Shown one piece after another: positions 54,724 through 62,288 of a stretch of 64,000 nt of DNA; position 1 is the stretch's first letter; every line of letters starts with the position of its first letter. Origin of the DNA: Pseudoalteromonas undina. Lineage in GTDB: Bacteria; Pseudomonadota; Gammaproteobacteria; Enterobacterales; Alteromonadaceae. A program made the translations under genes and the position numbers. The notes under the pieces are model-generated. The model worked only from the letters and a program-made list of their open reading frames with translations, searched no databases and was not told the origin of the DNA. The stretch lies in the NCBI RefSeq assembly GCF_000238275.3, contig NZ_AHCF03000004.1, positions 620,001-684,000 of the forward strand. The letters run 5' to 3'.

Positions 54724-54740
54724 GTAGCAGTTAAAATAAT

Positions 54741-54776
54741 CAAAAGGCGCTTTCTTAACTGGAAGCGCCTTTTTTG
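54741..54776 (+). terminator. Intrinsic terminator after the S46 peptidase gene
   Basis: AAAAGGCGCTT, a loop of about ten bases, AAGCGCCTTTTTT: a perfect 8-bp GC-rich stem and a T-run, about 18 nt after the stop. Confidence 0.92.
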
Positions 54777-54890
54777 TTTAAAAATGTTTGGATTAATTTA
54801 ACTTAGGGTACGGGCTTCGGGGGGAGCTAATATTTAACTTTTCACTGGCGCGTTTAAGACTGTGTGATGGTTTTGGTTTCTCATTTTTTG

Positions 54891-54966
54891 CTCATTCACT
54901 TCTCCTTGTGTAATAAGACCCTTAAGTGATTGATTTACCATGAGGGTGCACAGACGCTGCGCTTTT
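54891..54966 (+). repeat. Dispersed repeat, copy 1
   Basis: CTCATTCACTTCTC, TTGTG, AATAAG, TTAGTGATT-like and GACGCT-GCGCTT occur here in the same order as at 56876-56950. A partial third copy may exist at 59367. The element contains partly complementary ends (CTCCTTGTG and CCATGAGGG). It fills the middle of the 308-bp gap between 54723 and 55032, the rest of which holds only the terminator and AT-rich DNA. Confidence 0.6.
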
Positions 54967-55031
54967 GTAGGAGCAGGGTGTTTTTAAATTTAAACTTCTT
55001 TGATAAAGGTAAATACGTTACGCTTAATTTA

Positions 55032-55925
55032 TTAAATGCCAACTAACATAATTTTACCTTGTGCCATGCCCTCAAGCTGGCAGCTAAAATCAATGCGCTT
55101 TTCAGCAGGTGTTTTATACAGCAAAGTGAGCTTACGAAAAGGCGTGGTAATCACTTTGACCGTTTTGATTTGTAAACTAACGCGCGTTCGCTTGTCTAAA
55201 AAGGCAAAAGCCGTTTCCGTTAACGCTTTTTTACATGCGCTTAATGCTGTATTCGTCACAACGCCCGATAATATTGAGTTACTAATATCTTCAGCCGACA
55301 AGCTACTATAGCCACTTGCCATTACGCACGCGGCATAAATATCAAGTATGGCAATGGCACGTACTTTTTGACTTTTTGGATCCTCATAAACAGCCATTAC
55401 ACAGGGGACTTTAGACTCATCGAATACCTGCGGTTGAATTGTGTTTACGATTAAAGACTGACTTATATGTTTATGAAACAACCGTTCTAATTGCGACAGC
55501 TTTGGTAACGCTAAATCACTGTTTAATTCAATTTCATCAGGAATGACTTCGTTATTTTCTACAAGTTGAACCAGAGGTAATAACTTATCGTGAAGTTGTT
55601 CATCGGTAAAAGGTTTTGACAGTACAAAAGATGCGCCAAAGCTAATAGCTTCTTCAATTTGAGACTTTTCATCAACAGTGGTTAGCATCGCGACTATTAT
55701 ATTAAGTTGTCTTTGCTTTATTGCACGTAATAGCGTCACTCCACACATATCAGGCATATGCCAGTCTGTAAGCACAATATCGGGGTGCCAACTACCAATC
55801 AGCGTTAACGCAGATTTAGCATTGTTGGCTTTTTCTATTAATAACTTCCGATAACCAAACTTTTCCAACCCTCGGCGTACAATTTCAAGTGTTGCATGGC
55901 TATCATCCACGATAAGTATTTTCAC
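55032..55925 (-). CDS. Response-regulator receiver with non-DNA-binding (CheX-like) C-terminal domain
   Basis: 297 residues. The receiver (1-125) has the acidic pair in ILIVDDSHATLEIVRRGLEK, the phospho-Asp in HPDIVLTDWHMPDMCG (about residue 53), the Thr in AMLTTVDEKSQ and the Lys in FVLSKPFTDEQL. The C-terminal 150 residues carry no helix-turn-helix or catalytic motif. They have LDIYAACVMASGYSSLSAED, then ISNSILSGVVTNTALSACKK, which is suggestive of a CheC/CheX-like phosphatase or adaptor domain, though the ExxN signature is not clear. It is alone on the minus strand between two dispersed repeats. Confidence 0.8.
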   Translation of the reverse strand: MKILIVDDSHATLEIVRRGLEKFGYRKLLIEKANNAKSALTLIGSWHPDIVLTDWHMPDMCGVTLLRAIKQRQLNIIVAMLTTVDEKSQIEEAISFGASFVLSKPFTDEQLHDKLLPLVQLVENNEVIPDEIELNSDLALPKLSQLERLFHKHISQSLIVNTIQPQVFDESKVPCVMAVYEDPKSQKVRAIAILDIYAACVMASGYSSLSAEDISNSILSGVVTNTALSACKKALTETAFAFLDKRTRVSLQIKTVKVITTPFRKLTLLYKTPAEKRIDFSCQLEGMAQGKIMLVGI

Positions 55926-56023
55926 ACAGGTAACTTTTTTTTAAATGTTGTTGTTATTATGGCAGATTTTTTTGACAGCGCTAAACTCAAGTAAATAAAC
56001 ACTTAATTTAAGATAACTAAATA

Positions 56024-56824
56024 ATGCCATATGCCGTATTTCCGCCTGAGGTTTATCATTATATTGCTATAAATTTTGGGCTACTTATTTTAGCCGCGTG
56101 GTTTTATATTCTTTTACTGATACTCAGAGAGTTTAGGGCATTTGCACTTAGCATGGTTAAAAGTAACGGAACAATGGATGATGCTACGTTAGCTATGTGC
56201 AGAGAGTCTGTTGAAAATGCTATGAGCTATGTTAACGATAATCGAAAAACTATCGCTGAGTTAATCAGTGTACAAATGCTATTACAACAGCAATTGACAG
56301 AGGTTACTTCATCAACCAAAGATCATGTTACCGAAAAAGAACAACAGCTAATCGATGATCTCAATAAAAAATTAAAACGCTCGCATAAGTTAATCCGCAA
56401 ACTTAAGGGTGATTTGGATAAAAGTGTTGAAAAATTAAAAGTTACTCGCCAAAAGCTCTATGCACAATATGATGCAGTGACTGTGCTTCAAGAAGAAAAA
56501 GACCAGTTACAAGCAGATTACGAAGCGCTTAAAACCGCAAGCGAAAATAGTGATAAAACATCAAACGCAGATGCATCCTCAACGCCCGACCAAACAAGAT
56601 TACTTAACACTTTAAACGAATATAAAAGGCAAATTGCAGAGCAAGACCAACTGCTACAGCAATTGCAGTTACAAACTGACGGGCCAGAAAGTAGTGAGGA
56701 ATTAGATACTCTAAAGCAAGAGCTAGAGAAAACCCAGTACGCACTTAAACACCTTACAAAAGAAAAAAAATTCATTGAAGGGCGCTATTTAGAAATGATG
56801 AAAAATAGCCAAAAACCAAGTTAG
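56024..56824 (+). CDS. Membrane-anchored coiled-coil protein
   Basis: 266 residues. One TM helix (INFGLLILAAWFYILLLILR, residues about 15-34) is followed by a long heptad-rich cytosolic or periplasmic region: KEQQLIDDLNKKLKRSHKLI, RKLKGDLDKSVEKLKVTRQK, EEKDQLQADYEALKTASENS and LDTLKQELEKTQYALKHLTK. The protein ends SQKPS. There is no enzymatic motif. It begins with ATG behind a weak site, as the only plus-strand gene in this section. A structural or scaffold role, for example near the pole or flagellar apparatus, cannot be confirmed from the sequence. Confidence 0.8.
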   Translation: MPYAVFPPEVYHYIAINFGLLILAAWFYILLLILREFRAFALSMVKSNGTMDDATLAMCRESVENAMSYVNDNRKTIAELISVQMLLQQQLTEVTSSTKDHVTEKEQQLIDDLNKKLKRSHKLIRKLKGDLDKSVEKLKVTRQKLYAQYDAVTVLQEEKDQLQADYEALKTASENSDKTSNADASSTPDQTRLLNTLNEYKRQIAEQDQLLQQLQLQTDGPESSEELDTLKQELEKTQYALKHLTKEKKFIEGRYLEMMKNSQKPS

Positions 56825-56875
56825 CAAACATCTATTTTTAGTATGAGCCAGTAAACGTTACTACTGTGTTTTCTA

Positions 56876-56950
56876 CTCATTCACTTCTCTTTGTGAAATA
56901 AGGTATTTAGTGATTTATGCACAAAGAGGGCGAAGAGACGCTACGCTTCT
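56876..56950 (+). repeat. Dispersed repeat, copy 2
   Basis: Same sequence order as copy 1 at 54891: CTCATTCACTTCTC, TTGTG, AATAAGG, TTAGTGATT, GAGGG and GACGCTACGCTTC. Its inner ends CTCTTTGTG and CACAAAGAG are nearly complementary, so the RNA or single strand could fold as a hairpin. Confidence 0.6.
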
Positions 56951-57070
56951 AAAAAACAACACTGTGCTTTTCACTCATGCTTTAGCAAATATTGATGTGT
57001 TGCATAATTGATTGATTGTTTTTTGTTAATTAAAGGCTGAGATGTAAATGATTAAATAAACCTTATTTAA

Positions 57071-57455
57071 GGTTTTGTCGCACTGGCGACAGCAGCCAAA
57101 GAGGGGCTACCGCTGGTCCCTCTCTGGACACTCTCAGCGCACCCGAGCGTCACGCTTTATCCTTCAAATAAACCATTGCTTGAACGTAAGCGGCGTATAT
57201 TCACCATCCTTGGCGAAGTTACGCCTTGTATTTCATCCATGGAATACATTACTCAGCAATACCTTATTTTCAGGGCGTGATGAAGGGGGAAATGTTAAAC
57301 GTAACATGGGTAGTCACTTTTTACTTCGGTCGATTACAATGAAGCCCAGTAAACAAAGGCAACCTCAATTATTATTAGTGTTTTGCATTAACGATTGGCA
57401 GCAAAGTGCCAGAAGCAGATGGTCAGGAGTTATAATGTCTGAAGTCAAGATTTGA
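57071..57455 (+). other. Possible decayed accessory element with two overlapping open frames
   Basis: Two frames stay open across the same bases: 57071-57280 (70 codons without a normal start, containing LATAAKEGLPLVPLWTLSAH) and 57075-57455 (126 codons with start, low-complexity and basic). The first looks more protein-like, but it lacks an ATG and begins directly after a stop. The segment is richer in G+C than its surroundings and ends at TTGACCCC, a motif common at the ends of small mobile elements. I treat it as a possible remnant. I do not claim a gene here. With repeat copy 2 it accounts for the gap of about 630 bp between 56824 and 57452. Confidence 0.35.
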
Positions 57456-57793
57456 CCCCTTTGGCTTCTAAAGAGTCGATGACTAAAACGGGTGTCAAAA
57501 TAACCTATTTGTGGGGTAGCCTTGAAGAAGGTGAATTTAGAGGTGCACTTCTCAAATTTCCACCAGGTGTATCAGCAGCACTGAGCAGTAAAGCAAATAC
57601 ACTTCACGCTGTATTAATCAAAGGAAAGATAGCCTATCAAACACAAAGTAGTTTAAAGGCACTTAAACCCGGTAGTTATTTTGGTTCAAATGGCCTACAT
57701 GCTCACCAACTTTCTTTCAACGATGATGATGAAAGCTTTATTTACGTGCGAAGTGATGGTGAATTCGACATTATATTAAACCCTAAACCCTAA
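57452..57793 (+). pseudogene. 5'-truncated cupin (DUF4437-like) gene
   Basis: 113 codons from TTG 57452 (or 105 from ATG 57479). The translated sequence ITYLWGSLEEGEFRGALLKF, PPGVSAALSSKANTLHAVLI and LKPGSYFGSNGLHAHQLSF resembles DUF4437 cupins, where LWG, FxKFPPGF, H-x-x-x-Y-R-x-V-I-x-G and PGSxW-x-Q-PAG are usual. The first cupin domain and the residues before PLASKE are missing, and the expected histidines near PPGV are not present. The left end coincides with the TTGACCCC remnant, so the gene was probably truncated by insertion or deletion. It ends in NPKP at three tandem AAACCCT heptamers. Confidence 0.55.
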
Positions 57794-57970
57794 ACCCTAA
57801 ATTCTAATTTATATCAATAAATGCAAGGCGGTCGTTACTTGAAAGTTACGACAGCCTTGGATAAACACAAGTCATGTCAATATTAGAATTTGCTGAATCA
57901 GCGTTGTTCAAATAGACTGGCTCAGTATGAGTTGGTAGTCGTTATTGTTATATTGCCTATGGTTTGATCA

Positions 57971-58939
57971 TTAATAAGGGTAAAGACTGCCATTTTGATA
58001 AATGTTTGCCAGCCAGTCATTCACGATAGTGTTGGCTTCACTGAGTTCAGCCTGTGAAAGCTGAGGGTATAGCCGTTGCTCAAACCATGCATAACGATTA
58101 TATAGTTCACCGTTTTCCGTTATTTCCATCATTAGGCGATTTAATGCGTACGACTTTGCTAAGCTATTACCGCTGATTTGTTGCGAATGATACAAAGCCG
58201 ACAATTTCATTAACGCTTTTTCACTGCCATGCTGGGCTGCTTGCTCTAAAAAAGCGATTTTTTGTAGCTTGAATGCATCGCGCTTTTTAATGTACTCATC
58301 TCTGTTTTGTGTTTTAAAACCTTGTGATTGCATATAAAACTCTGCTGTTATATCAGCAAATGTTTGTTGCGCTGCAACAGATCCGTTTTGCGCTGCATCA
58401 TAAAAATATAAATAAAACTCACGACGTTGCTCCTGATTAATTCCACTACAGTAATCAAATCTTTCTAACGTAGCATCAATTGCTTCACCTGCATCGGTAT
58501 AATCAGCTATGGCTTCTAGCTTTGCTTGTAAGGCAAAATCATCAATAGGGGCAGTAAAGCAATATCTTAAATTGGCTGCAACAATATACTTTGCATCAAT
58601 ATCGCCTTTGCCAGCCTTATTTTTTAACTGCACTAAATGTGTTTTTAGTTGCCCTTGTTGTTTCCAGCGAGGAATAGCCATTACAGCAAGTTGGTTATTT
58701 TGATCTTGTATGCCTTTTTCTAAAGGGGCGATAGTGTTTTTATCGGATAAATCATCGAGTGTTTTTTGTTTTAAACTAAGGGGGGGAGTTGTTTTTAATG
58801 TATTTGGTTCCTTTACCACTGAGTTGAGAGGTGAAGAGTGCGATAATCGGCCATTGCTATAATTTAGTGCAATCAAAAGTAATATTAAGGCTAAGCATAG
58901 GCAAAGTAAAACACCTAAATTTTTATTATTTATTTTCAA
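57971..58939 (-). CDS. Membrane-anchored Sel1-like repeat protein
   Basis: 322 residues. An N-terminal hydrophobic segment (LGVLLCLCLALILLLIALNY) acts as anchor or signal. The C-terminal 200 residues are helical and include two Sel1-like units: YDAAQNGSVAAQQTFADITA and EQAAQHGSEKALMKLSALYH. Sel1 repeats are protein-protein interaction modules in the periplasm or cytosol. The gene starts at ATG 58939. It lies 74 nt downstream of a small two-helix membrane protein in the same direction, so the two may be co-transcribed. The family is not identified beyond this. Confidence 0.7.
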   Translation of the reverse strand: MKINNKNLGVLLCLCLALILLLIALNYSNGRLSHSSPLNSVVKEPNTLKTTPPLSLKQKTLDDLSDKNTIAPLEKGIQDQNNQLAVMAIPRWKQQGQLKTHLVQLKNKAGKGDIDAKYIVAANLRYCFTAPIDDFALQAKLEAIADYTDAGEAIDATLERFDYCSGINQEQRREFYLYFYDAAQNGSVAAQQTFADITAEFYMQSQGFKTQNRDEYIKKRDAFKLQKIAFLEQAAQHGSEKALMKLSALYHSQQISGNSLAKSYALNRLMMEITENGELYNRYAWFEQRLYPQLSQAELSEANTIVNDWLANIYQNGSLYPY

Positions 58940-59013
58940 AGGCTTGGTACCTTTTCTTTACGTTAAGTTAAAACAGATTAAATTCCTATTATCCTAAGTT
59001 AGCATGTTAGTTA

Positions 59014-59280
59014 TTAAATAACTTCATCTTCATTAGCTGGATCACCACTCTCATCTTCGCTTTTAATTTGTTTTTGCTTCATTCTTTCAATTTTTTTTAT
59101 TTCTTGAGGAGGAATAGGGTAGATTGATATTAATGGAAAAAAAGCTAAAAAGACCAATGCCCCCTTTGGCATTTTTTTGCTCCAAGTAACTAACTTAAAC
59201 ATTCCCTGAAAAACTACTAAGGCGAGTAACATTCCACCCAAATAATACACTTCAATATCAATAGCGTTGAGTAAATCCAT
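59014..59280 (-). CDS. Small two-helix membrane protein
   Basis: 88 residues. Two hydrophobic helices (VYYLGGMLLALVVFQGMFKLV and LVFLAFFPLISIYPI) are separated by a basic loop TWSKKMPKG and followed by a charged tail (IKKIERMKQKQIKSEDESGD). The arrangement suggests an inner-membrane protein with both ends on the same side. It is not recognised. It is upstream of the Sel1-like gene in the same direction. Confidence 0.6.
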   Translation of the reverse strand: MDLLNAIDIEVYYLGGMLLALVVFQGMFKLVTWSKKMPKGALVFLAFFPLISIYPIPPQEIKKIERMKQKQIKSEDESGDPANEDEVI

Positions 59281-59366
59281 TTATCGCTCCATCTTGTTAT
59301 AGTAACTCAATGGGGAGAGTGCTGATCATATTCAAGAGTTAAATGATTTTTGGTACTCATTTACTA

Positions 59367-59400
59367 CTCATTGCTTTCTCTATGTTCAAATGGTTTTAAG
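59367..59400 (+). repeat. Possible partial third copy of the dispersed repeat
   Basis: CTCATT, TTTCTCTATGTT, AAATGG and TTTAAGGA follow the left half of the repeats at 54891 and 56876 with several mismatches. Only about 34 bp align. It is next to the left edge of cassette cluster 2. Confidence 0.3.
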
Positions 59401-59414
59401 GACATTGTCGGAGT

Positions 59415-59951
59415 TTAGGTGTTTGTCATATTCCTGGTTAACATTTGATAAATGCTTATTAAATAAGTTAAAACGATAACGCAAGAGATAGCTAAAATAC
59501 TAATGTTAGGGAATAAATACCAAGCGGCTACAATTAAAATACTTCTTAGCACAGCATGAATTAAGCCAACAGGGTGTTTAACGATCCAAGAATACACTAC
59601 CCAATGAAGTCCTAAGCCAACGCCTAAACTCAAAGGAACAAATTCAGGTGCATTTAAAAGTAACGGTATATGGACAGCCCAAAGAAGATTAACCATCACT
59701 ATGCATAAACCCATTAGTTTTGCTAAAGGATTAGATGAGGAAACTAAGTTCTCATTTCTAAATTTAGCAATTACTAAAGCTATAGGAAAAATACCGCCTG
59801 TTGCAAAAAGTAGAATATATATAGAAATATTTGCGCTAAATTGTGTACTTAAAAGCCCAACTAAACCCCAAATAATGATTCCAGCAACCGGCATTGAAAT
59901 AGATCTGTTTGAAGATTGTTCAAATTCTATTCTGTATTCATCTAATGTCAA
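59415..59951 (-). CDS. Polytopic membrane protein (cassette cargo, cluster 2)
   Basis: 178 residues when started at TTG 59951, which has AAGGAG six bases upstream. The ATG at 59996 falls inside the attC right core and its ribosome site is poor. Five to six TM helices (MPVAGIIIWGLVGLLSTQFS, ISIYILLFATGGIFPIALVI, GLGLHWVVYSWIVKHPVGLI, then two C-terminal helices). The pattern is like that of a DUF7010-type family, though I am not certain. It sits immediately after an attC-like site in the cassette orientation. No second attC is recognisable after its stop, where the cluster ends near a dispersed repeat. Confidence 0.7.
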   Translation of the reverse strand: MTLDEYRIEFEQSSNRSISMPVAGIIIWGLVGLLSTQFSANISIYILLFATGGIFPIALVIAKFRNENLVSSSNPLAKLMGLCIVMVNLLWAVHIPLLLNAPEFVPLSLGVGLGLHWVVYSWIVKHPVGLIHAVLRSILIVAAWYLFPNISILAISCVIVLTYLISIYQMLTRNMTNT

Positions 59952-59992
59952 AATACTCTCCTTGCTTGAGTAATGCTCAGACTTATTGAAGC

Positions 59993-60118
59993 ACATAACG
60001 CCCTGTTAAGGTGTGAGCAACGCAATACCGATGTTGCCGCATACCACCGTATACACCAAACGCAACGCATAGTAAAAATGCCACGCGTTGCGAATCACTC
60101 TTAAACAGTTTGTTATGC
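59993..60118 (-). other. attC-like recombination site (cassette cluster 2)
   Basis: A 126-bp site on the minus strand. The left core is GCATAAC, then AAACTGTTTAAGAGTGATTC, GCAACGCGTGGCATTTTTAC, arms GTTGCGTTTGGTGT and GGTATTGCGTTGCTC, then CACACCTTAACAGGGC and the right core GTTATGT. The outer arms and the CAACGCGTGGC segment closely follow the VCR-type attC plan. The stop codon TAA of the MltR-like gene is part of its left core. Confidence 0.9.
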
Positions 60119-60631
60119 ATCATTTCCACGGATTTTGTTAGACCATAACTTGACTACTCTTCGCTCTTTTTTTACCAGCCTAGCCCGCCACATGAGATCC
60201 GCAAGTAATATCGCGATGACTGAGTTGAAACGTGCTCTAGGAGTTGATTTTGCTTCGAACTCAGGAGAACCACACCAAGGTAATTGATTTACTAAGTGAG
60301 CCACTTTATCCGATTCAAAACTAACACCACGCCAACTATGACCAAACTCATTCCGAATTTTACGGATAAGTGTGATTTCGCGAAACTCATTATCTTGAAT
60401 TAATCCAAGAGCATGTGCTGCTGTTACCTTTGCGGCAAAAGTGCCTAATGGCGCATTAAAACCAGATATTAGATCTTTTCCTGACCTATTATCGGCAAAA
60501 AATTCTCCGAGGATATTACCTAGCCAATCATCTAACACCGCAGCAGCATTTAAAGCCGCACCGCGATCACTCTCTTTGTTAAACTCACTAAGAAACTCTG
60601 ATAGTTCCATAGTTTCAGGTTCTGACTTCAT
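60113..60631 (-). CDS. MltR-family protein (cassette cargo, cluster 2)
   Basis: 172 residues from ATG 60631 (AGGA upstream); an in-frame start at 60736 lies in the 192-bp repeat and is not credible. The MltR pattern is clear: SEFLSEFNKESDRGAALNAA, then AVLDDWLGNILGEFFADN, then LISGFNAPLGTFAAKVTAAH, then ALGLIQDNEFREITLIRKIR and NEFGHSW. MltR proteins are small helical regulators named after the mannitol operon repressor, but most members stand apart from mannitol genes, as here. It occupies the first cassette position after the boundary core at 60644. Confidence 0.88.
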   Translation of the reverse strand: MKSEPETMELSEFLSEFNKESDRGAALNAAAVLDDWLGNILGEFFADNRSGKDLISGFNAPLGTFAAKVTAAHALGLIQDNEFREITLIRKIRNEFGHSWRGVSFESDKVAHLVNQLPWCGSPEFEAKSTPRARFNSVIAILLADLMWRARLVKKERRVVKLWSNKIRGNDA

Positions 60632-60643
60632 AATAGTCCTGAT

Positions 60644-60836
60644 GCATAACAATTTAATAGTGCGCTCATCGCGCATATTCATACCAGCGCTGCGATCATT
60701 TTCTTTTACATATAGTTTTAACAAATTACCTAACATATTACTATCACTAAGTTTTTATTTTGTTTAATAAATACTTAGAGGAGTAATATGCGCGCTTGGC
60801 TCATTTTCTTGAATATATGAGCGACAGTAGTTTGAA
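60644..60836 (-). repeat. 192-bp repeat copy B at the cassette-cluster boundary
   Basis: Second copy of the sequence at 28122-28316. On the minus strand it ends in GTTATGC exactly where cassette cluster 2 begins. The copies share blocks across their whole length with scattered differences. Bases 60837-60948, before the sulfhydrylase gene, hold its promoter. No integrase gene is present on either side. Confidence 0.85.
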
Positions 60837-60948
60837 CACTTAGATATAGTATCAAATCTATTTCCTTCAACATTCTTTAGTATATTTCATGTGCACTTTG
60901 TAACCATTAAATGCTACGTTAGATGTAACTATATTGAAGGAATAAATT

Positions 60949-62220
60949 ATGAAACTTGAGTCTTTAGCGTTGCACCATGGTTATGAATCTGAAGCCACAA
61001 CTAAGTCGGCGGCGGTGCCGATTTATAACACCTCTTCGTACACCTTTGATAATACTCAGCATGGCGCTGATTTATTTGATTTAAAAGTGCCAGGTAATAT
61101 TTATACCCGCATTATGAACCCGACCAATGCCGTACTTGAGCAGCGTATTGCGGCGATGGAAGGCGGCATTGGTGCGCTGGCGGTGGCCTCGGGTATGGCG
61201 GCGATTACTTATGCAATTCAATGTTTATGTGAGGTGGGCACTAATATTGTAAGCACCAGCCAAGTGTATGGCGGTACTTATAATTTATTTGCTCACAGCT
61301 TGCCGCGCCAAGGTATAGAAGCGCGAATGATTAAAGCCGATGATTTTGACGGTTTTGAAAACGCGATTGATGAAAACACCCGTGCGGTTTTTTGCGAGTC
61401 AATTGGTAACCCTGCTGGGAATATTGTTGATATTGCTCGCCTTGCAAAAATTGCCCACAGTAAAGGAGTGCCTTTAATTGTAGATAACACCGTGGCTACG
61501 CCGTACCTGTGTCGTCCATTTGAGTTAGGTGCCGATATTGTGGTGCACTCACTCACTAAATATATTAACGGCCATGGTACCGCGATTGGCGGTATGATTG
61601 TTGATTCGGGCAAGTTTGACTGGAAAGCCAATGCGACTCGTTTTGCGATGATGAATGAGCCTGATCCGTCGTACCATAATGTAGTGTATACCGATGCGTT
61701 TGCTGAGGCGGCGTTTATTGGTCGTTGCCGCGTTGTACCACTTAGAAATACCGGTGCGGCGCTTGCGCCTAAAAACGCCTCTGATATTTTAATTGGCCTT
61801 GAAACGTTAGGGCTAAGAATGGATCGCCACTGCGAAAACGCGCAAAAAATTGCTGAATATTTAGAGAGCCATCCTAAGGTGCTTTGGGTTAATTATGCGG
61901 GATTAAAATCAAGCCCGTATAACGAAATGAGCCAAAAAATTACCAATGGTAAAGCGTCAGGTATTTTAAGTTTTGGTATTGCCGGTGGCCTTGAAGCCGG
62001 TACGCGGTTTATTGATGCTCTAAACATGATTTTACGTTTGGTAAATATTGGCGATGCTAAATCGCTTGCTTGCCACCCAGCATCGACCACTCACCGCCAA
62101 TTAAATGATGAAGAGCTGGCCAATGCTGGCGTTAGCCGCGATTTAATTCGTTTATCGGTGGGTATTGAAAACATTGACGATATTATTGCCGATGTAAGCC
62201 AAGCACTCGATAAAGCTTAA
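60949..62220 (+). CDS. metY: O-acetylhomoserine sulfhydrylase (MetY type)
   Basis: 423 residues of the Cys/Met-metabolism PLP family, at the length of O-acetyl-homoserine aminocarboxypropyltransferase. Motifs are YNTSSYTFDNTQHGADLFDL, NIYTRIMNPTNAVLEQRIAA, LAVASGMAAITYAIQCL, the loop VDNTVATPYLCRPFELGADI and the PLP-Lys signature VHSLTKYINGHGTAIGG. The C-terminal SLACHPASTTHRQL closes the active site. It converts O-acetylhomoserine and sulfide to homocysteine. AAGGAATA precedes the ATG at 60949. A perfect hairpin terminator ends it. It lies outside the cassette cluster and is host-like in composition. Confidence 0.93.
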   Translation: MKLESLALHHGYESEATTKSAAVPIYNTSSYTFDNTQHGADLFDLKVPGNIYTRIMNPTNAVLEQRIAAMEGGIGALAVASGMAAITYAIQCLCEVGTNIVSTSQVYGGTYNLFAHSLPRQGIEARMIKADDFDGFENAIDENTRAVFCESIGNPAGNIVDIARLAKIAHSKGVPLIVDNTVATPYLCRPFELGADIVVHSLTKYINGHGTAIGGMIVDSGKFDWKANATRFAMMNEPDPSYHNVVYTDAFAEAAFIGRCRVVPLRNTGAALAPKNASDILIGLETLGLRMDRHCENAQKIAEYLESHPKVLWVNYAGLKSSPYNEMSQKITNGKASGILSFGIAGGLEAGTRFIDALNMILRLVNIGDAKSLACHPASTTHRQLNDEELANAGVSRDLIRLSVGIENIDDIIADVSQALDKA

Positions 62221-62230
62221 ACCGTACAGT

Positions 62231-62264
62231 AAATACCTCAAACTTTTTTGAGGTATTTATTTTT
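62231..62264 (+). terminator. Intrinsic terminator after metY
   Basis: AAATACCTCAAA, loop CTTT, TTTGAGGTATTT make a perfect 12-bp stem followed by ATTTTT, starting 11 nt after the stop. Confidence 0.92.
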
Positions 62265-62288
62265 GCAATTAAAAAGGAGTGCCGTTAG

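Noticed and set aside
57778..57798. Three tandem AAACCCT heptamers, identical to the plant-type telomere repeat
   Set aside because: Only three units are present at the end of a decayed gene in a bacterial chromosome; the first also encodes part of NPKP and its stop. Most likely replication slippage.
57829..57856. Hairpin GTCGTTACT/AGTTACGAC after the cupin remnant
   Set aside because: One mismatch and no U-run, so it is a poor terminator. No other function can be supported.
60837..60948. Possible MetJ operator (GTTAGATGTAACT) before metY
   Set aside because: Only a loose match to AGACGTCT repeats and no tandem copy. It is not strong enough to call.
61293..61631. 112-codon antisense frame inside metY
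   Set aside because: The opposite frame encodes the PLP-lysine region of a clear enzyme. The antisense frame shows no domain.
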